From NCBI RefSeq assembly GCF_030295765.1, contig NZ_AP027292.1:806001-870000 (forward strand): a DNA stretch of 64,000 nt. The letters run 5' to 3'. A program made the position numbers and the translations under genes. Under the pieces are notes generated by a model, which did no database searches, was not told where the DNA came from, and worked only from the letters and a program-made list of their open reading frames with translations. Source of the DNA: Neptuniibacter halophilus. GTDB lineage: Bacteria > Pseudomonadota > Gammaproteobacteria > Pseudomonadales > Balneatricaceae. Below, piece after piece: positions 49,979-58,094 of the stretch (position 1 is the stretch's first letter; the number at the start of each line of letters is the position of its first letter).

Positions 49979-50134
49979 ATAGTAATTTATTCTGTTTAAA
50001 CAACCCAGAAACTTTTATGCCCTCAGTTGTACACCAACTATCCAGAAAGAAACAACTAGGCATTCTACTTAGTCATAAAACATTTCAGGCAGGACTATTA
50101 TTTTGGACTATAGTAGTTAGGATCGAAAAATTAG
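49979..50134. other. Spacer between pdhR and the TRAP operon
   Basis: Central part of the 358-base divergent gap between pdhR and dctP. It is A/T-rich and contains no credible coding frame or RNA. The regulatory sites found lie at its two ends. Confidence 0.5.
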
Positions 50135-50164
50135 TTGACAGCCCCTGCTCAAAAAAAATACAGT
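50135..50164 (+). promoter_or_regulatory. Sigma70 promoter of the TRAP operon
   Basis: A perfect TTGACA (50135-50140) and TACAGT (50159-50164) are separated by 18 bases. The predicted start near 50171 lies 12 bases before the PdhR-type box, leaving a leader of about 130 bases. Confidence 0.7.
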
Positions 50165-50182
50165 ACAAACTCTTTAGCGGTA

Positions 50183-50199
50183 AATTGGTATTACCAATT
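50183..50199 (+). promoter_or_regulatory. PdhR/LldR-type operator before the TRAP-dld genes
   Basis: AATTGGTATTACCAATT is a 17-base palindrome sharing the ATTGGTNNNACCAAT arms of the PdhR box at pdhR. It lies just downstream of the predicted TRAP promoter, where a bound repressor would block elongation. LldR, a related lactate-responsive regulator, has similar sites, but PdhR is the regulator encoded here. Confidence 0.8.
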
Positions 50200-50299
50200 A
50201 ATCGTTTTACTGTGGAGCAGATGGTGACTTTCCGCATTCATCCTCTCCCGGTTAAAGCAAATAACTAAATATAAAAAATGAATCTCTAGAGGATGTGAC

Positions 50300-51370
50300 A
50301 TGAAAAAGTTCGCCAAGTCTCTGATCTCTGCAGCCGTTGTCACTGCTGCTGTCGCAGGCGCAACCGCTCCGGCCCAGGCTGCCGACAAACTGCTTCTGAA
50401 AACCCCTATTGCTTTCGGTTCTCACCTGCCTGCACTGGGCACCCCGATTGTCTGGGTTTCCGAGCAGCTTAAAACCGTGAGTGACGGCAATGTAAAAATG
50501 AAAATCTATGAGCCGGGCAAACTGGTCAGCCCGAAAGAGATTCTGGACGCTGTCTCATCCGGTAAAGTTAACTCGGGTTACTCAACCGCCGGTTACTGGC
50601 AGGGCAAAATGCCTGCAGCCGCACTGTTCTCCGCGGTACCTTTCGGTCCTGAAGCCGGTGAGTACATGGCCTGGATCTATTATGGCAATGGTCTGAACCT
50701 GTATCAGGAGATGTACGACACTGCGGGTTACAACGTTAAAGTTCTGCCTTGTGCCATCATCTCTCCGGAAACCTCCGGCTGGTTCTCTAAACCAATCGAG
50801 AAACCAGAAGACCTTAAAGGTCTGAACATGCGCTTCTTCGGCCTGGGTGCTTCCGTAATGGAAAAACTGGGTGTAGGTACCGTTCAGCTTCCGGGCGGTG
50901 AGATCTTCGGCGCACTGGAAAAAGGCGCCATTGATGCTTCCGAATTCTCCCAACCAGCGATCGATCAGCGCCTGGGCTTCCACAAAATTGTTAAGTACAA
51001 CTACTTCCCGGGCTGGCATCAGCAGGCCACTATCTTTGAGCTTCTGATCAACAAAGATACCTGGAACAAGATGAGCAAAGGTCAGCAGGCGCTGGTAGAC
51101 ACCACCTGTAAAGCATCTATGACCAACGCCATCGCCGAAGGTGAAGCGATGCAGTTCCCGGTTATGGAAAAAGCCCAGGAAAACGGTGTAGAGATCCGTT
51201 ACTGGAACAAGACCATGCTCGACACATTTGAAAGCACCTGGAATGAGGTGGTTGAAGAGAAATCCGCAGCGGATCCGTTCTTCAAGAAAGTCTGGGATGA
51301 CATGAGCACATTCCGTAAGGGTTACGATCTGTGGGAAGCCAATGCCTTCCTGCCACGTACCACCAAGTAA
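50300..51370 (+). CDS. dctP: TRAP transporter solute-binding protein DctP
   Basis: A periplasmic binding protein that captures an organic acid for the DctQM permease. It has 356 residues with a Sec signal peptide of about 28 residues ending APAQAADK. The mature protein has the DctP fold with NMRFFGLGASVMEKLGV (conserved Arg for the carboxylate), GEIFGALEKGAIDASEFS and KYNYFPGWHQQ. The last stretch resembles binding proteins for 2-oxoacids and lactate. With dld downstream and a PdhR-type operator upstream, lactate or pyruvate is a likely substrate (inference). GAGG precedes the ATG. Confidence 0.93.
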   Translation: MKKFAKSLISAAVVTAAVAGATAPAQAADKLLLKTPIAFGSHLPALGTPIVWVSEQLKTVSDGNVKMKIYEPGKLVSPKEILDAVSSGKVNSGYSTAGYWQGKMPAAALFSAVPFGPEAGEYMAWIYYGNGLNLYQEMYDTAGYNVKVLPCAIISPETSGWFSKPIEKPEDLKGLNMRFFGLGASVMEKLGVGTVQLPGGEIFGALEKGAIDASEFSQPAIDQRLGFHKIVKYNYFPGWHQQATIFELLINKDTWNKMSKGQQALVDTTCKASMTNAIAEGEAMQFPVMEKAQENGVEIRYWNKTMLDTFESTWNEVVEEKSAADPFFKKVWDDMSTFRKGYDLWEANAFLPRTTK

Positions 51371-51419
51371 TCCTGCCTGGATACTCCGGCGGCAGCCCAG
51401 CCTGCCGGAGTCTGACAGA

Positions 51420-51447
51420 GGGCGGCCAAGGCCGCCCTTTTTAGTTT
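51420..51447 (+). terminator. Intra-operon terminator after dctP
   Basis: GGGCGGC-CAAG-GCCGCCC is followed by TTTTTAGTTTT, 49 bases after the dctP stop. A second hairpin (ACTCCGGC...GCCGGAGT) lies just before it. Strong synthesis of the binding protein with limited read-through to the permease genes would explain it. Confidence 0.88.
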
Positions 51448-51533
51448 TCCGGGTATTTCATAATTATAAATATTGCTGAATGGACAGAGCATGCTCCGCG
51501 AATTCAGCCAATTAGTAGCGAAGGTAAGTTTCG

Positions 51534-52061
51534 GTGACTGAAAACGAAAAACTGACCCCTGTACCGCTCGCTGACGCAATCGACAAATTTGTTCAGCGCA
51601 TCGGTATCACAATCGCCTGGGCCTATGTTGTTCTGGTACTGGTAATCATGTTGCAGGTCATCCTGCGTAAGGGTTTCGCCAGTGGCCTGATTGCTCTGGA
51701 AGAGCTGCAATGGCACCTTTACTCAATCGGCGTCATGTTTGGTCTCTCTTATGCGCAGACCACCAACTCCCATATCCGGGTAGATCTGTTTTACTCGCGA
51801 CTGCGCGCAAAAACCAAGCGCCTGATCGAGGTTATCAGCATTCCTACTATGGTGCTGCCATTCATCGTCATTATCTTTTTGCAGGGTATCGATTTTACGG
51901 CCGAGTCTTATCGTGTAAACGAGGCTTCTGAAGCAGCATCCGGCCTGCCCTACCGCTGGCTGATAAAAGGGGTGATTCCGGTCAGCTTTGCACTGCTGGC
52001 ACTGGCGGTAATTTCCCGCTTTATCCGCGATCTTACGCTACTGATTAAAGGTGATGACTGA
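51534..52061 (+). CDS. dctQ: TRAP transporter small permease DctQ
   Basis: The small membrane subunit that links to DctM. It has 175 residues with four predicted membrane helices (for example WAYVVLVLVIMLQVIL and IPTMVLPFIVIIFL). The conserved ALEELQWHLYSIGVMFGLSYA and HIRVDLFYSRL are family signatures. The start is a GTG at 51534 preceded by AAGG. Its stop overlaps the dctM start by one base (TGATG). Confidence 0.92.
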   Translation: MTENEKLTPVPLADAIDKFVQRIGITIAWAYVVLVLVIMLQVILRKGFASGLIALEELQWHLYSIGVMFGLSYAQTTNSHIRVDLFYSRLRAKTKRLIEVISIPTMVLPFIVIIFLQGIDFTAESYRVNEASEAASGLPYRWLIKGVIPVSFALLALAVISRFIRDLTLLIKGDD

Positions 52062-53443
52062 TGGATGCGAATGAGATTCTCGTTATCGCGATGTTTCTTT
52101 CTTTCATCGCACTTCTGTTTACTGGTATTCCTGTCGCCTGGGTATTAGGCGGCATCGGTATTATTTTTGCTTTTCTGGGTCAGTTTACTGATACCTACAT
52201 GGACACCATGACCGGCCTTGATTACACCACTCTCGGTCTGGTGGTAAACCGTCTCTGGACAATAATGGAGAACTGGATTCTGGTGGCACTTCCCATGTTT
52301 ATCTTTATGGGAATCATGCTGGATAAGTCTGGCGTTGCGGAACGTCTGATGAAGTCAATGCAGGAGCTGTTTGGTCGGGTACATGGTGGTCTGGCCATTA
52401 CCGTCACAGCCATCGGCATTATTCTGGCCGCCTCCACCGGAATCATCGGAGCCTCGGTTGTGCTGCTGGCCGTCATGTCTCTGCCGGCGATGACCAAGCA
52501 GGGCTATAACATGTCTCTGGCGCTAGGCACGATCGCCTCAGCGGGTACCCTCGGCATTCTGATCCCCCCCAGCATCATGCTGGTTATTATGGCTGACCAG
52601 CTGGGGCTCTCTGTGGGCGATCTGTTTATGGGCGCCGTATTCCCGGGCCTGATGCTCGGTGGGTTCTACATTGTCTATATCGTTATCCGGGGGATGATCA
52701 ATCCAGATGACATGCCGGTACCGGCTGATGCCAAACCCGTCAATGCGCGCGTTGTACTGAATGTCCTGAAAGATGTACTCCCGACCGTACTGTTGATTTT
52801 TGTGGTACTGGGTTCAATTTTTGCCGGTATTGCTACGCCAACAGAAGCAGCAGGTGTTGGCGCCTTTGGTGCAACAATGCTGGCACTTTACAACAGAAAA
52901 TTCAGTTTCAAAGTCCTGCATGAAGTGGTCGGCGGCACCATGAACACAACCGCCTATATTTTTGCCATTTTCATTGGCGCAACCTGCTTCGCGCTGGTAC
53001 TGCGTGAGCTGGGCGGCGACGAGATGATTGAGTCATTCCTTACCGGGCTGCCTTTTGGCCCTTATGGCATCATCTTCTTTATTCTTGGTGTTATCTTCCT
53101 GCTGGGCTTCTTCCTGGACTGGATTGAGATCACGCTGATCATACTGCCTTTGCTGGCGCCGGTGATCTCCGCGCTGGGTCTGGATATTTCCGCACCGGGC
53201 ATCGACAACCCGGAACTGGTCTGGTTTGTGATGCTGGTCGCCATGGCGCTGCAAACATCGTTCCTCACACCGCCGGTAGGGTTTGCCCTGTTCTACCTCA
53301 AAGGCGTATGTCCACCGAATGTGAAGATTACCGATATCTACCGTGGCGTAATCCCGTTTATCCTGCTGCAGCTTGCCGCTCTGCTGGTTCTGGTGTTCTG
53401 GCCACAACTGGTGCTGTGGTTACCAACCGTCGCTTACAGCTAA
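52061..53443 (+). CDS. dctM: TRAP transporter large permease DctM
   Basis: The sodium-coupled transport subunit of the TRAP system. It has 460 residues with about twelve membrane helices. Characteristic segments are FTGIPVAWVLGGIGIIFAFL, the ASTGIIGASVVLLAVMSLPA loop, GTLGILIPPSIMLVIMADQ, GIATPTEAAGVGAFGA, and TSFLTPPVGFALFYLKG. It lies between dctQ and dld with hairpins after its stop. Confidence 0.95.
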   Translation: MDANEILVIAMFLSFIALLFTGIPVAWVLGGIGIIFAFLGQFTDTYMDTMTGLDYTTLGLVVNRLWTIMENWILVALPMFIFMGIMLDKSGVAERLMKSMQELFGRVHGGLAITVTAIGIILAASTGIIGASVVLLAVMSLPAMTKQGYNMSLALGTIASAGTLGILIPPSIMLVIMADQLGLSVGDLFMGAVFPGLMLGGFYIVYIVIRGMINPDDMPVPADAKPVNARVVLNVLKDVLPTVLLIFVVLGSIFAGIATPTEAAGVGAFGATMLALYNRKFSFKVLHEVVGGTMNTTAYIFAIFIGATCFALVLRELGGDEMIESFLTGLPFGPYGIIFFILGVIFLLGFFLDWIEITLIILPLLAPVISALGLDISAPGIDNPELVWFVMLVAMALQTSFLTPPVGFALFYLKGVCPPNVKITDIYRGVIPFILLQLAALLVLVFWPQLVLWLPTVAYS

Positions 53444-53451
53444 GTACTGCC

Positions 53452-53483
53452 AGCCCCGGCCTTCCGGTCGGGGCTCACTGTTT
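53452..53483 (+). terminator. Hairpin after dctM
   Basis: AGCCCCGGCC pairs with GGTCGGGGCT (one G-T pair) across TTCC, 8 bases after the dctM stop, followed by CACTGTTTT. The T stretch is short, so partial termination between the transporter and dld is the likely role. Confidence 0.6.
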
Positions 53484-53487
53484 TAAC

Positions 53488-53506
53488 CGGCAGAAATATT
53501 CTGCCG
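53488..53506 (+). other. Hairpin in the dld leader
   Basis: CGGCAGAA-ATA-TTCTGCCG, an 8-base-pair perfect stem ending 24 bases before the dld ATG. No T-run follows. It may shape translation or stability of the dld message. Confidence 0.45.
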
Positions 53507-53530
53507 ACTTTGTTTGAGAGTGTCTTTTCT

Positions 53531-55231
53531 ATGTCGAGTCACAACTTTGTGGATGAACTGATTGCCATTCTGGGCAGTAATAATGTACTGACCGGTGAGA
53601 ATCAGACAGAACACTACCGTACAGGTTTCCGTTCCGGACAGGGGTCTGCGCAGGCAGTTGTCTTCCCTACCACTCTGCTGCAGCAATGGCAGGTTCTGAA
53701 AGCCTGCGTTGACGCAGACAAAATTGTGATTATGCAGGCCGCCAATACCGGCCTGACGGAAGGCTCCACTCCCAGCGGAGATGATTACGATCGCGATATT
53801 ATCGTCATCAATACCACCCGGATGAATAAGATCTACCTGCTGGATGAGGGTAAGCAGATTATCAGCTTCCCCGGCGCCACACTATTCACCCTGGAAAAAC
53901 TGCTCAAACCGATCAATCGCGCCCCCCATTCTGTGATTGGCTCCTCCTGCATTGGCGCATCGATTGTGGGCGGTATTGCCAACAATTCAGGGGGTGCGCT
54001 GGTTCAGCGAGGCCCCGCCTACACTGAGATGGCCCTGTTTGCTCAATTAAATGAAAAAGGCGAGCTGGAACTGATTAACCATCTTGGCATCGAACTGGGC
54101 GATAGCCCGGAAGAGATTCTGACCAATCTGGAAAATCATAATTTCAGTGAATCCGCGGTTGAAAAAACACCACTCAAAGCCTCAGCAAATGATTACCCGG
54201 AGATTGTCCGTGATGTAGATGCAGACTCACCTGCGCGCTACAACGCAGACACCAGCCGTCTCTATGAAGCCAGCGGATGCGCCGGAAAGCTGGGGATTTT
54301 TGCAGTCCGCCTGGATACCTTTCCGGTCGCACAGGAGGAAAAGGTCTACTACATCGGCACCAATAATCCGGATCAGCTCACAGTCATCCGTCGCCACATT
54401 CTGCAGCACTTTAAGCATCTGCCTGAAGTTGCGGAGTATATGCACAAGGATATCTACGATATCGCCGAGAAATATGGCAAAGATACCTTCCTGATGATCA
54501 ACTACATGGGCACCGATCCACTGCCTAAACTGTTCGCCATCAAAGGTAAGATCAGCGCCTACCTGAACAAGTTCAGCTTCCTGCCCCGCGAACTGCCAGA
54601 CCGGATCATGCAGATTGCCAGCTACTGCTGGCCAAACATTCTTCCGAAACGGATGAAAGAGTATCGCAAAAAATACGATCATTACCTGATTCTGAAAATG
54701 AGCGACGGAGGCATTGCGGAAGCGGACAACTATCTGAAGCAGTTGTTTGCGGACTCAACGCAGGGCGGTTATTTCGAGTGCACCCCTGATGAAGCGAAGA
54801 AAGCTTACCTGCATCGTTTCGCCGCTGCAGGCGCGGCTATTCGCTACCAGATTGTGCACCAGAAAGAGGTGGAAGATATTCTTGCCCTGGATATTGCCCT
54901 GCGTCGTAACGATCCTGACTGGGTTGAACATCTACCCGAAGAGATCAGCCAGCATATTGTTCACTCACTCTATTACGGTCACTTTATGTGCCACGTATTC
55001 CATCAGGACTATATTCTGAAAAAAGGGGCCGATGGCAAGAAAGTGAAGCAGATGATGCTGGACCTGCTCAGCAAGAAGGGCGCAAAATATCCGGCGGAGC
55101 ACAATGTCGGACATCTGTACGAAGCAGAACAGGGGTTGCAGTCTTTTTATTTTGATCTGGACCCGACCAACAGCTTCAATCCGGGCATAGGAAAGACAGC
55201 AAAAAGCCGCTGCGGTTGCGGCACACACTGA
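53531..55231 (+). CDS. dld: Quinone-dependent D-lactate dehydrogenase
   Basis: An FAD enzyme on the inner face of the membrane that oxidises D-lactate to pyruvate and reduces quinone. From ATG 53531 it has 566 residues, close to E. coli Dld (571). The FAD_binding_4 part includes QAANTGLTEGSTP and HSVIGSSCIGASIVGG. The Dld-specific membrane-binding and cap region includes RYNADTSRLYEASGCAGKL and KYGKDTFLMI. LHRFAAAGAAIRYQ and PAEHNVGHLYEAEQ are near-identical to E. coli. The upstream TTG at 53510 is unlikely. The product pyruvate feeds AceE. Confidence 0.97.
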   Translation: MSSHNFVDELIAILGSNNVLTGENQTEHYRTGFRSGQGSAQAVVFPTTLLQQWQVLKACVDADKIVIMQAANTGLTEGSTPSGDDYDRDIIVINTTRMNKIYLLDEGKQIISFPGATLFTLEKLLKPINRAPHSVIGSSCIGASIVGGIANNSGGALVQRGPAYTEMALFAQLNEKGELELINHLGIELGDSPEEILTNLENHNFSESAVEKTPLKASANDYPEIVRDVDADSPARYNADTSRLYEASGCAGKLGIFAVRLDTFPVAQEEKVYYIGTNNPDQLTVIRRHILQHFKHLPEVAEYMHKDIYDIAEKYGKDTFLMINYMGTDPLPKLFAIKGKISAYLNKFSFLPRELPDRIMQIASYCWPNILPKRMKEYRKKYDHYLILKMSDGGIAEADNYLKQLFADSTQGGYFECTPDEAKKAYLHRFAAAGAAIRYQIVHQKEVEDILALDIALRRNDPDWVEHLPEEISQHIVHSLYYGHFMCHVFHQDYILKKGADGKKVKQMMLDLLSKKGAKYPAEHNVGHLYEAEQGLQSFYFDLDPTNSFNPGIGKTAKSRCGCGTH

Positions 55232-55256
55232 TCGGCGGAAGAAAATTTAACATCTT

Positions 55257-55284
55257 ATTGAGCTATATCCAGTCGCAGCTCAAT
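55257..55284 (+). terminator. Weak hairpin after dld
   Basis: ATTGAGCT pairs with AGCTCAAT over a 12-base loop, 26 bases after the dld stop. The downstream ATAGAAAATG is not T-rich, so its role as a terminator is doubtful. Confidence 0.35.
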
Positions 55285-55368
55285 ATAGAAAATGACCGCC
55301 CGGTGCGGTGGTAGAATGGCCCGATTACAACTTTTGTCTAAAGCTCATATCAGTTTGAGGTAAGGATC

Positions 55369-55857
55369 ATGGCACTACCCGAAATTAACACCATTCTCTA
55401 TGCAACCTCCCTCGGCAAGCACACCCGTCCGGTTTTTCGCCAGGCGGTTAAACAGGCGATGCTCAATGACGCTAAAATCGTCATGCTACACGTGGTCGAG
55501 CCTTTGGGTGAGATGGGCCACGCGCTGATTCAGAATTACGTCTCGGAAGACCTGATTAAACAGATGCATGATGAGGGAATTGCAGAGATCCATAAAACCA
55601 TGCAGGCTCGGATTGAGAAATTCTGTGACGATGAGCTACAGAGCCTGAGCACCCCGGTGGTACTGAACGTCGAGCATAAGGTTGCTGAGGGCAATCAGAC
55701 CGACTCGATTCTGGAAGCCGCCAAATCAGTTGGCGCTGACCTGATTGTTATGGGTGCTGAAAACCGCCTCGGGCATCACAGCCATACCAGTCAACAGGTG
55801 ATGCGTCATGCGAAGATCCCTGTTCTGATCGTTCCTACCGGTAAAGAGTACAGCTAA
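55369..55857 (+). CDS. Universal stress protein (UspA family)
   Basis: A 162-residue single-domain Usp protein. The N-terminus INTILYATSLGKHTRPVFRQ and the C-terminal ADLIVMGAENRL and KIPVLIVPTGKE are family features. The ATP-binding signature G-x2-G-x9-G-(S/T) is degenerate: the stretch after MGAEN has no second and third glycine, which suggests a non-ATP-binding UspA-like member. GAGG lies before the ATG. The function is not defined by context. Confidence 0.88.
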   Translation: MALPEINTILYATSLGKHTRPVFRQAVKQAMLNDAKIVMLHVVEPLGEMGHALIQNYVSEDLIKQMHDEGIAEIHKTMQARIEKFCDDELQSLSTPVVLNVEHKVAEGNQTDSILEAAKSVGADLIVMGAENRLGHHSHTSQQVMRHAKIPVLIVPTGKEYS

Positions 55858-55907
55858 TATTTCAGCTAGCCGCAGACCTTGCGCTTGCAGTCTAAGGAGA
55901 GAGTTCA

Positions 55908-56798
55908 GTGGAAGCCCAGGGTCTGTTACTGGAAAGAATGCTATTGACCATTTTCCCACTGGTGGCGATTGTCACCGTGGGGTTCTTCTATGCCCGCCGT
56001 CACAGCCCGGATATGAATGCGGCAAACCAGATCAATATCGATGTATTTGTGCCGGCATTGATATTTTCAGTACTCTCCGCCGAATCTTTTGACCTGCTGA
56101 AATACCAGTCGCTGGCCATCGGTGCTGCGGTGATTGTGATAGGTTCCGGTCTTCTGTTATTTCCGCTCTGCAAGCTGCTGAAGGTGGATCCGAAAACCTT
56201 TATCCCGCCGATGATGTTCAGCAACAGTGGTAATCTGGGCATACCACTGATTGTACTGGCCTTTGGCGAACACGCACTGCAGGCCGCTGTGGTCCTGTTC
56301 CTTGTCGAAAACCTGCTTCACTTTACAGTCGGCATCTATATCCTCGACCATAAAACCCGGCTGCTGAATCTGCTGCGAATGCCCATGATTCTGGCAACTA
56401 TCCTTGGCCTGATCTGGAGCGGATTTGATCTGACCATGCCTAAAGCCCTGCATACCTCGATTGATATGCTGGGCCAGATCTCTATTCCTCTGATGCTGTT
56501 TTCGCTGGGTGTACGTATGACCAGCGTCAGCTTCGAACACTGGCGTATCGGCGCCCTTGCAGCACTGCTCTGCCCGGCCAGCGGCATCATTATCGCCCTG
56601 ATCGCCCAGCAGTTCCTGCAGCTCAACACCACGCAGTTTGCTTACCTGCTGGTATTTTCCGCACTGCCCCCCGCCGTTCTCAACTATATGGTCGCGGAGC
56701 GCTATAATCAGGAACCACAACAGGTGGCTTCTATTGTTCTGCTTGGCAATATCGGCAGCCTGATTGTCATTCCTGCCACACTGGCCGTGGTGTGGTAG
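55908..56798 (+). CDS. AEC-family (auxin efflux carrier type) permease
   Basis: A 296-residue membrane protein with about ten predicted helices in two similar halves, as in the AEC family (PF03547). The conserved stretch MMFSNSGNLGIPLIVLAFGEHA and the C-terminal PPAVLNYMVAERYNQEPQQ are typical. Bacterial relatives move small organic acids such as malate; the substrate here is unknown. The start is GTG with AAGGAG eight bases upstream. mak follows 29 bases later. Confidence 0.9.
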   Translation: MEAQGLLLERMLLTIFPLVAIVTVGFFYARRHSPDMNAANQINIDVFVPALIFSVLSAESFDLLKYQSLAIGAAVIVIGSGLLLFPLCKLLKVDPKTFIPPMMFSNSGNLGIPLIVLAFGEHALQAAVVLFLVENLLHFTVGIYILDHKTRLLNLLRMPMILATILGLIWSGFDLTMPKALHTSIDMLGQISIPLMLFSLGVRMTSVSFEHWRIGALAALLCPASGIIIALIAQQFLQLNTTQFAYLLVFSALPPAVLNYMVAERYNQEPQQVASIVLLGNIGSLIVIPATLAVVW

Positions 56799-56827
56799 GC
56801 ACAACCTGATACGGGTCTTGCTGCAAC

Positions 56828-57724
56828 ATGAATTATACGATCGGCGTTGATCTCGGTGGCACTAAAATTGAAGTGATCGCCCTTACCAGACAAAGCGACA
56901 TTCTTTATCGCTACCGTCAGGCAACCCCTCAGGGTGACTATCTGGCGACGCTGCAGTGCATAACTCATCTCATCAACCAGACCGAATCTCAGATTGGCCA
57001 ACCTGCGGCACGCATTGGTGTCGGCATTCCGGGTGCAGTGTCACCCGCCACCGGACTGATTAAAAATGCTAATTCGACCTGTCTGATCGGCGAGCATCTG
57101 CAGCGGGATCTGGAGCAGCGACTCGATCGCCCGATAAAGCTGGCAAATGATGCCGATTGTTTTACCCTCTCAGAAGCGACCGATGGCCGCGGAGCCGGCC
57201 ATGCTTGTGTCTTCGGTGTGATTCTCGGTACGGGTGTTGGCGGCGGAATCGTGATTAACGGCACGCCCTTGTGTGGCCCTAATGCAATCACAGGCGAGTG
57301 GGGCCACAACCCCTTACCCTGGCCCAAAACAGAGGATCATATCGGAAGGGCGTGCTACTGCGGCCAGCAGGACTGCATTGAAACCTTTCTCTCGGGCCCC
57401 GGTTTCAGCCAGTCTTTCCGCAGAATCTACGGCACTACCGCCAGCGCCGAAGAAATATGGCGATTAGCTGAAACAGGCCATGAAGATGCGCGTGACCATT
57501 GTGATCGGTATCTGGAACAACTGGCCAAATCTCTCGCTTCTGTGATTAATCTGCTCGACCCGAATATTATTGTACTTGGTGGTGGCCTCTCCAATCAGGC
57601 GCGACTTTATCAGGAGCTACCCGGGCGACTGCAGCAATATGTTTTTTCGGATCAGGTCTGCACTCCAATACGTCAGGCGATGCATGGCGACTCCAGCGGC
57701 GTACGTGGAGCCGCCTGGCTCTAG
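56828..57724 (+). CDS. mak: ROK-family sugar kinase, Mak-type fructokinase
   Basis: Phosphorylates a hexose with ATP; E. coli Mak acts on fructose and mannose. It has 298 residues. The phosphate loop DLGGTK is at 8-13, then GIPGAVSPATGLIKNANST, the ROK sugar site GEWGHNPLPW, and the zinc cluster CYCGQQDCIE. The C-terminal HGDSSGVRGAAWL is nearly identical to E. coli Mak. No sugar transporter is adjacent, so the physiological substrate is uncertain. It converges on the comEA-like gene, with one base between stops. Confidence 0.92.
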   Translation: MNYTIGVDLGGTKIEVIALTRQSDILYRYRQATPQGDYLATLQCITHLINQTESQIGQPAARIGVGIPGAVSPATGLIKNANSTCLIGEHLQRDLEQRLDRPIKLANDADCFTLSEATDGRGAGHACVFGVILGTGVGGGIVINGTPLCGPNAITGEWGHNPLPWPKTEDHIGRACYCGQQDCIETFLSGPGFSQSFRRIYGTTASAEEIWRLAETGHEDARDHCDRYLEQLAKSLASVINLLDPNIIVLGGGLSNQARLYQELPGRLQQYVFSDQVCTPIRQAMHGDSSGVRGAAWL

Positions 57725-57725
57725 C

Positions 57726-58016
57726 CTATTCGGTTGAGTTTTTCGCTGCGGGCGTCAGGGTTAAACGGTCAAGATTTTTCTTTAAGGTCGCCTGACCAAT
57801 TCCCTCTACCTCTGTGAGCTGATCCACCGAGGTGAAAGGACCGTTCGTTTCACGATAATCGATAATCGCTTTCGCCTTTGCAGGGCCCACGCCGTCCAGC
57901 CCAGCAGATAACTGCTGCGCAGTCGCCGTATTGAGATCAATCGGCTCTGCCAGAGCAGGCAGAGAAAACAAGCAGATGAGGGCTAACAGAAATGCCCGAA
58001 GATTAAGCACTTTCAT
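57726..58016 (-). CDS. ComEA-like helix-hairpin-helix protein, secreted
   Basis: A 96-residue protein with an N-terminal Sec signal (LLALICLFSLPALAEP, cleavage near 23). A ComEA-type pair of helix-hairpin-helix motifs follows: IDLNTATAQQL, LDGVGPAKAKAIIDYR, and LTEVEGIGQATLKKN. ComEA binds incoming DNA in the periplasm during transformation. This short form has no separate membrane domain, like the gammaproteobacterial ComEA. Type IV pilus processing (PilD) is also in the window. Natural competence is inference. Confidence 0.88.
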   Translation of the reverse strand: MKVLNLRAFLLALICLFSLPALAEPIDLNTATAQQLSAGLDGVGPAKAKAIIDYRETNGPFTSVDQLTEVEGIGQATLKKNLDRLTLTPAAKNSTE

Positions 58017-58038
58017 AGTAAGTTCCTTTTACTTGAGA

Positions 58039-58072
58039 TTAAAAAGCCCGAGCACATCCTTTGCTCAGGCTT
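58039..58072 (-). terminator. Terminator after pyrF
   Basis: On the minus strand AAGCCTGAGCA pairs with TGCTCGGGCTT (one T-G pair), followed by TTTTTAA. It lies 22 bases after the pyrF stop and before the comEA-like gene. Confidence 0.85.
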
Positions 58073-58094
58073 CCTTTATAACTCTGCAGGCGGG

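Noticed and set aside
49813..50268. A 151-residue plus-strand frame starting inside pdhR and crossing the spacer
   Set aside because: It runs through the operators and promoters, has no family features, and its first half is the complement of pdhR.
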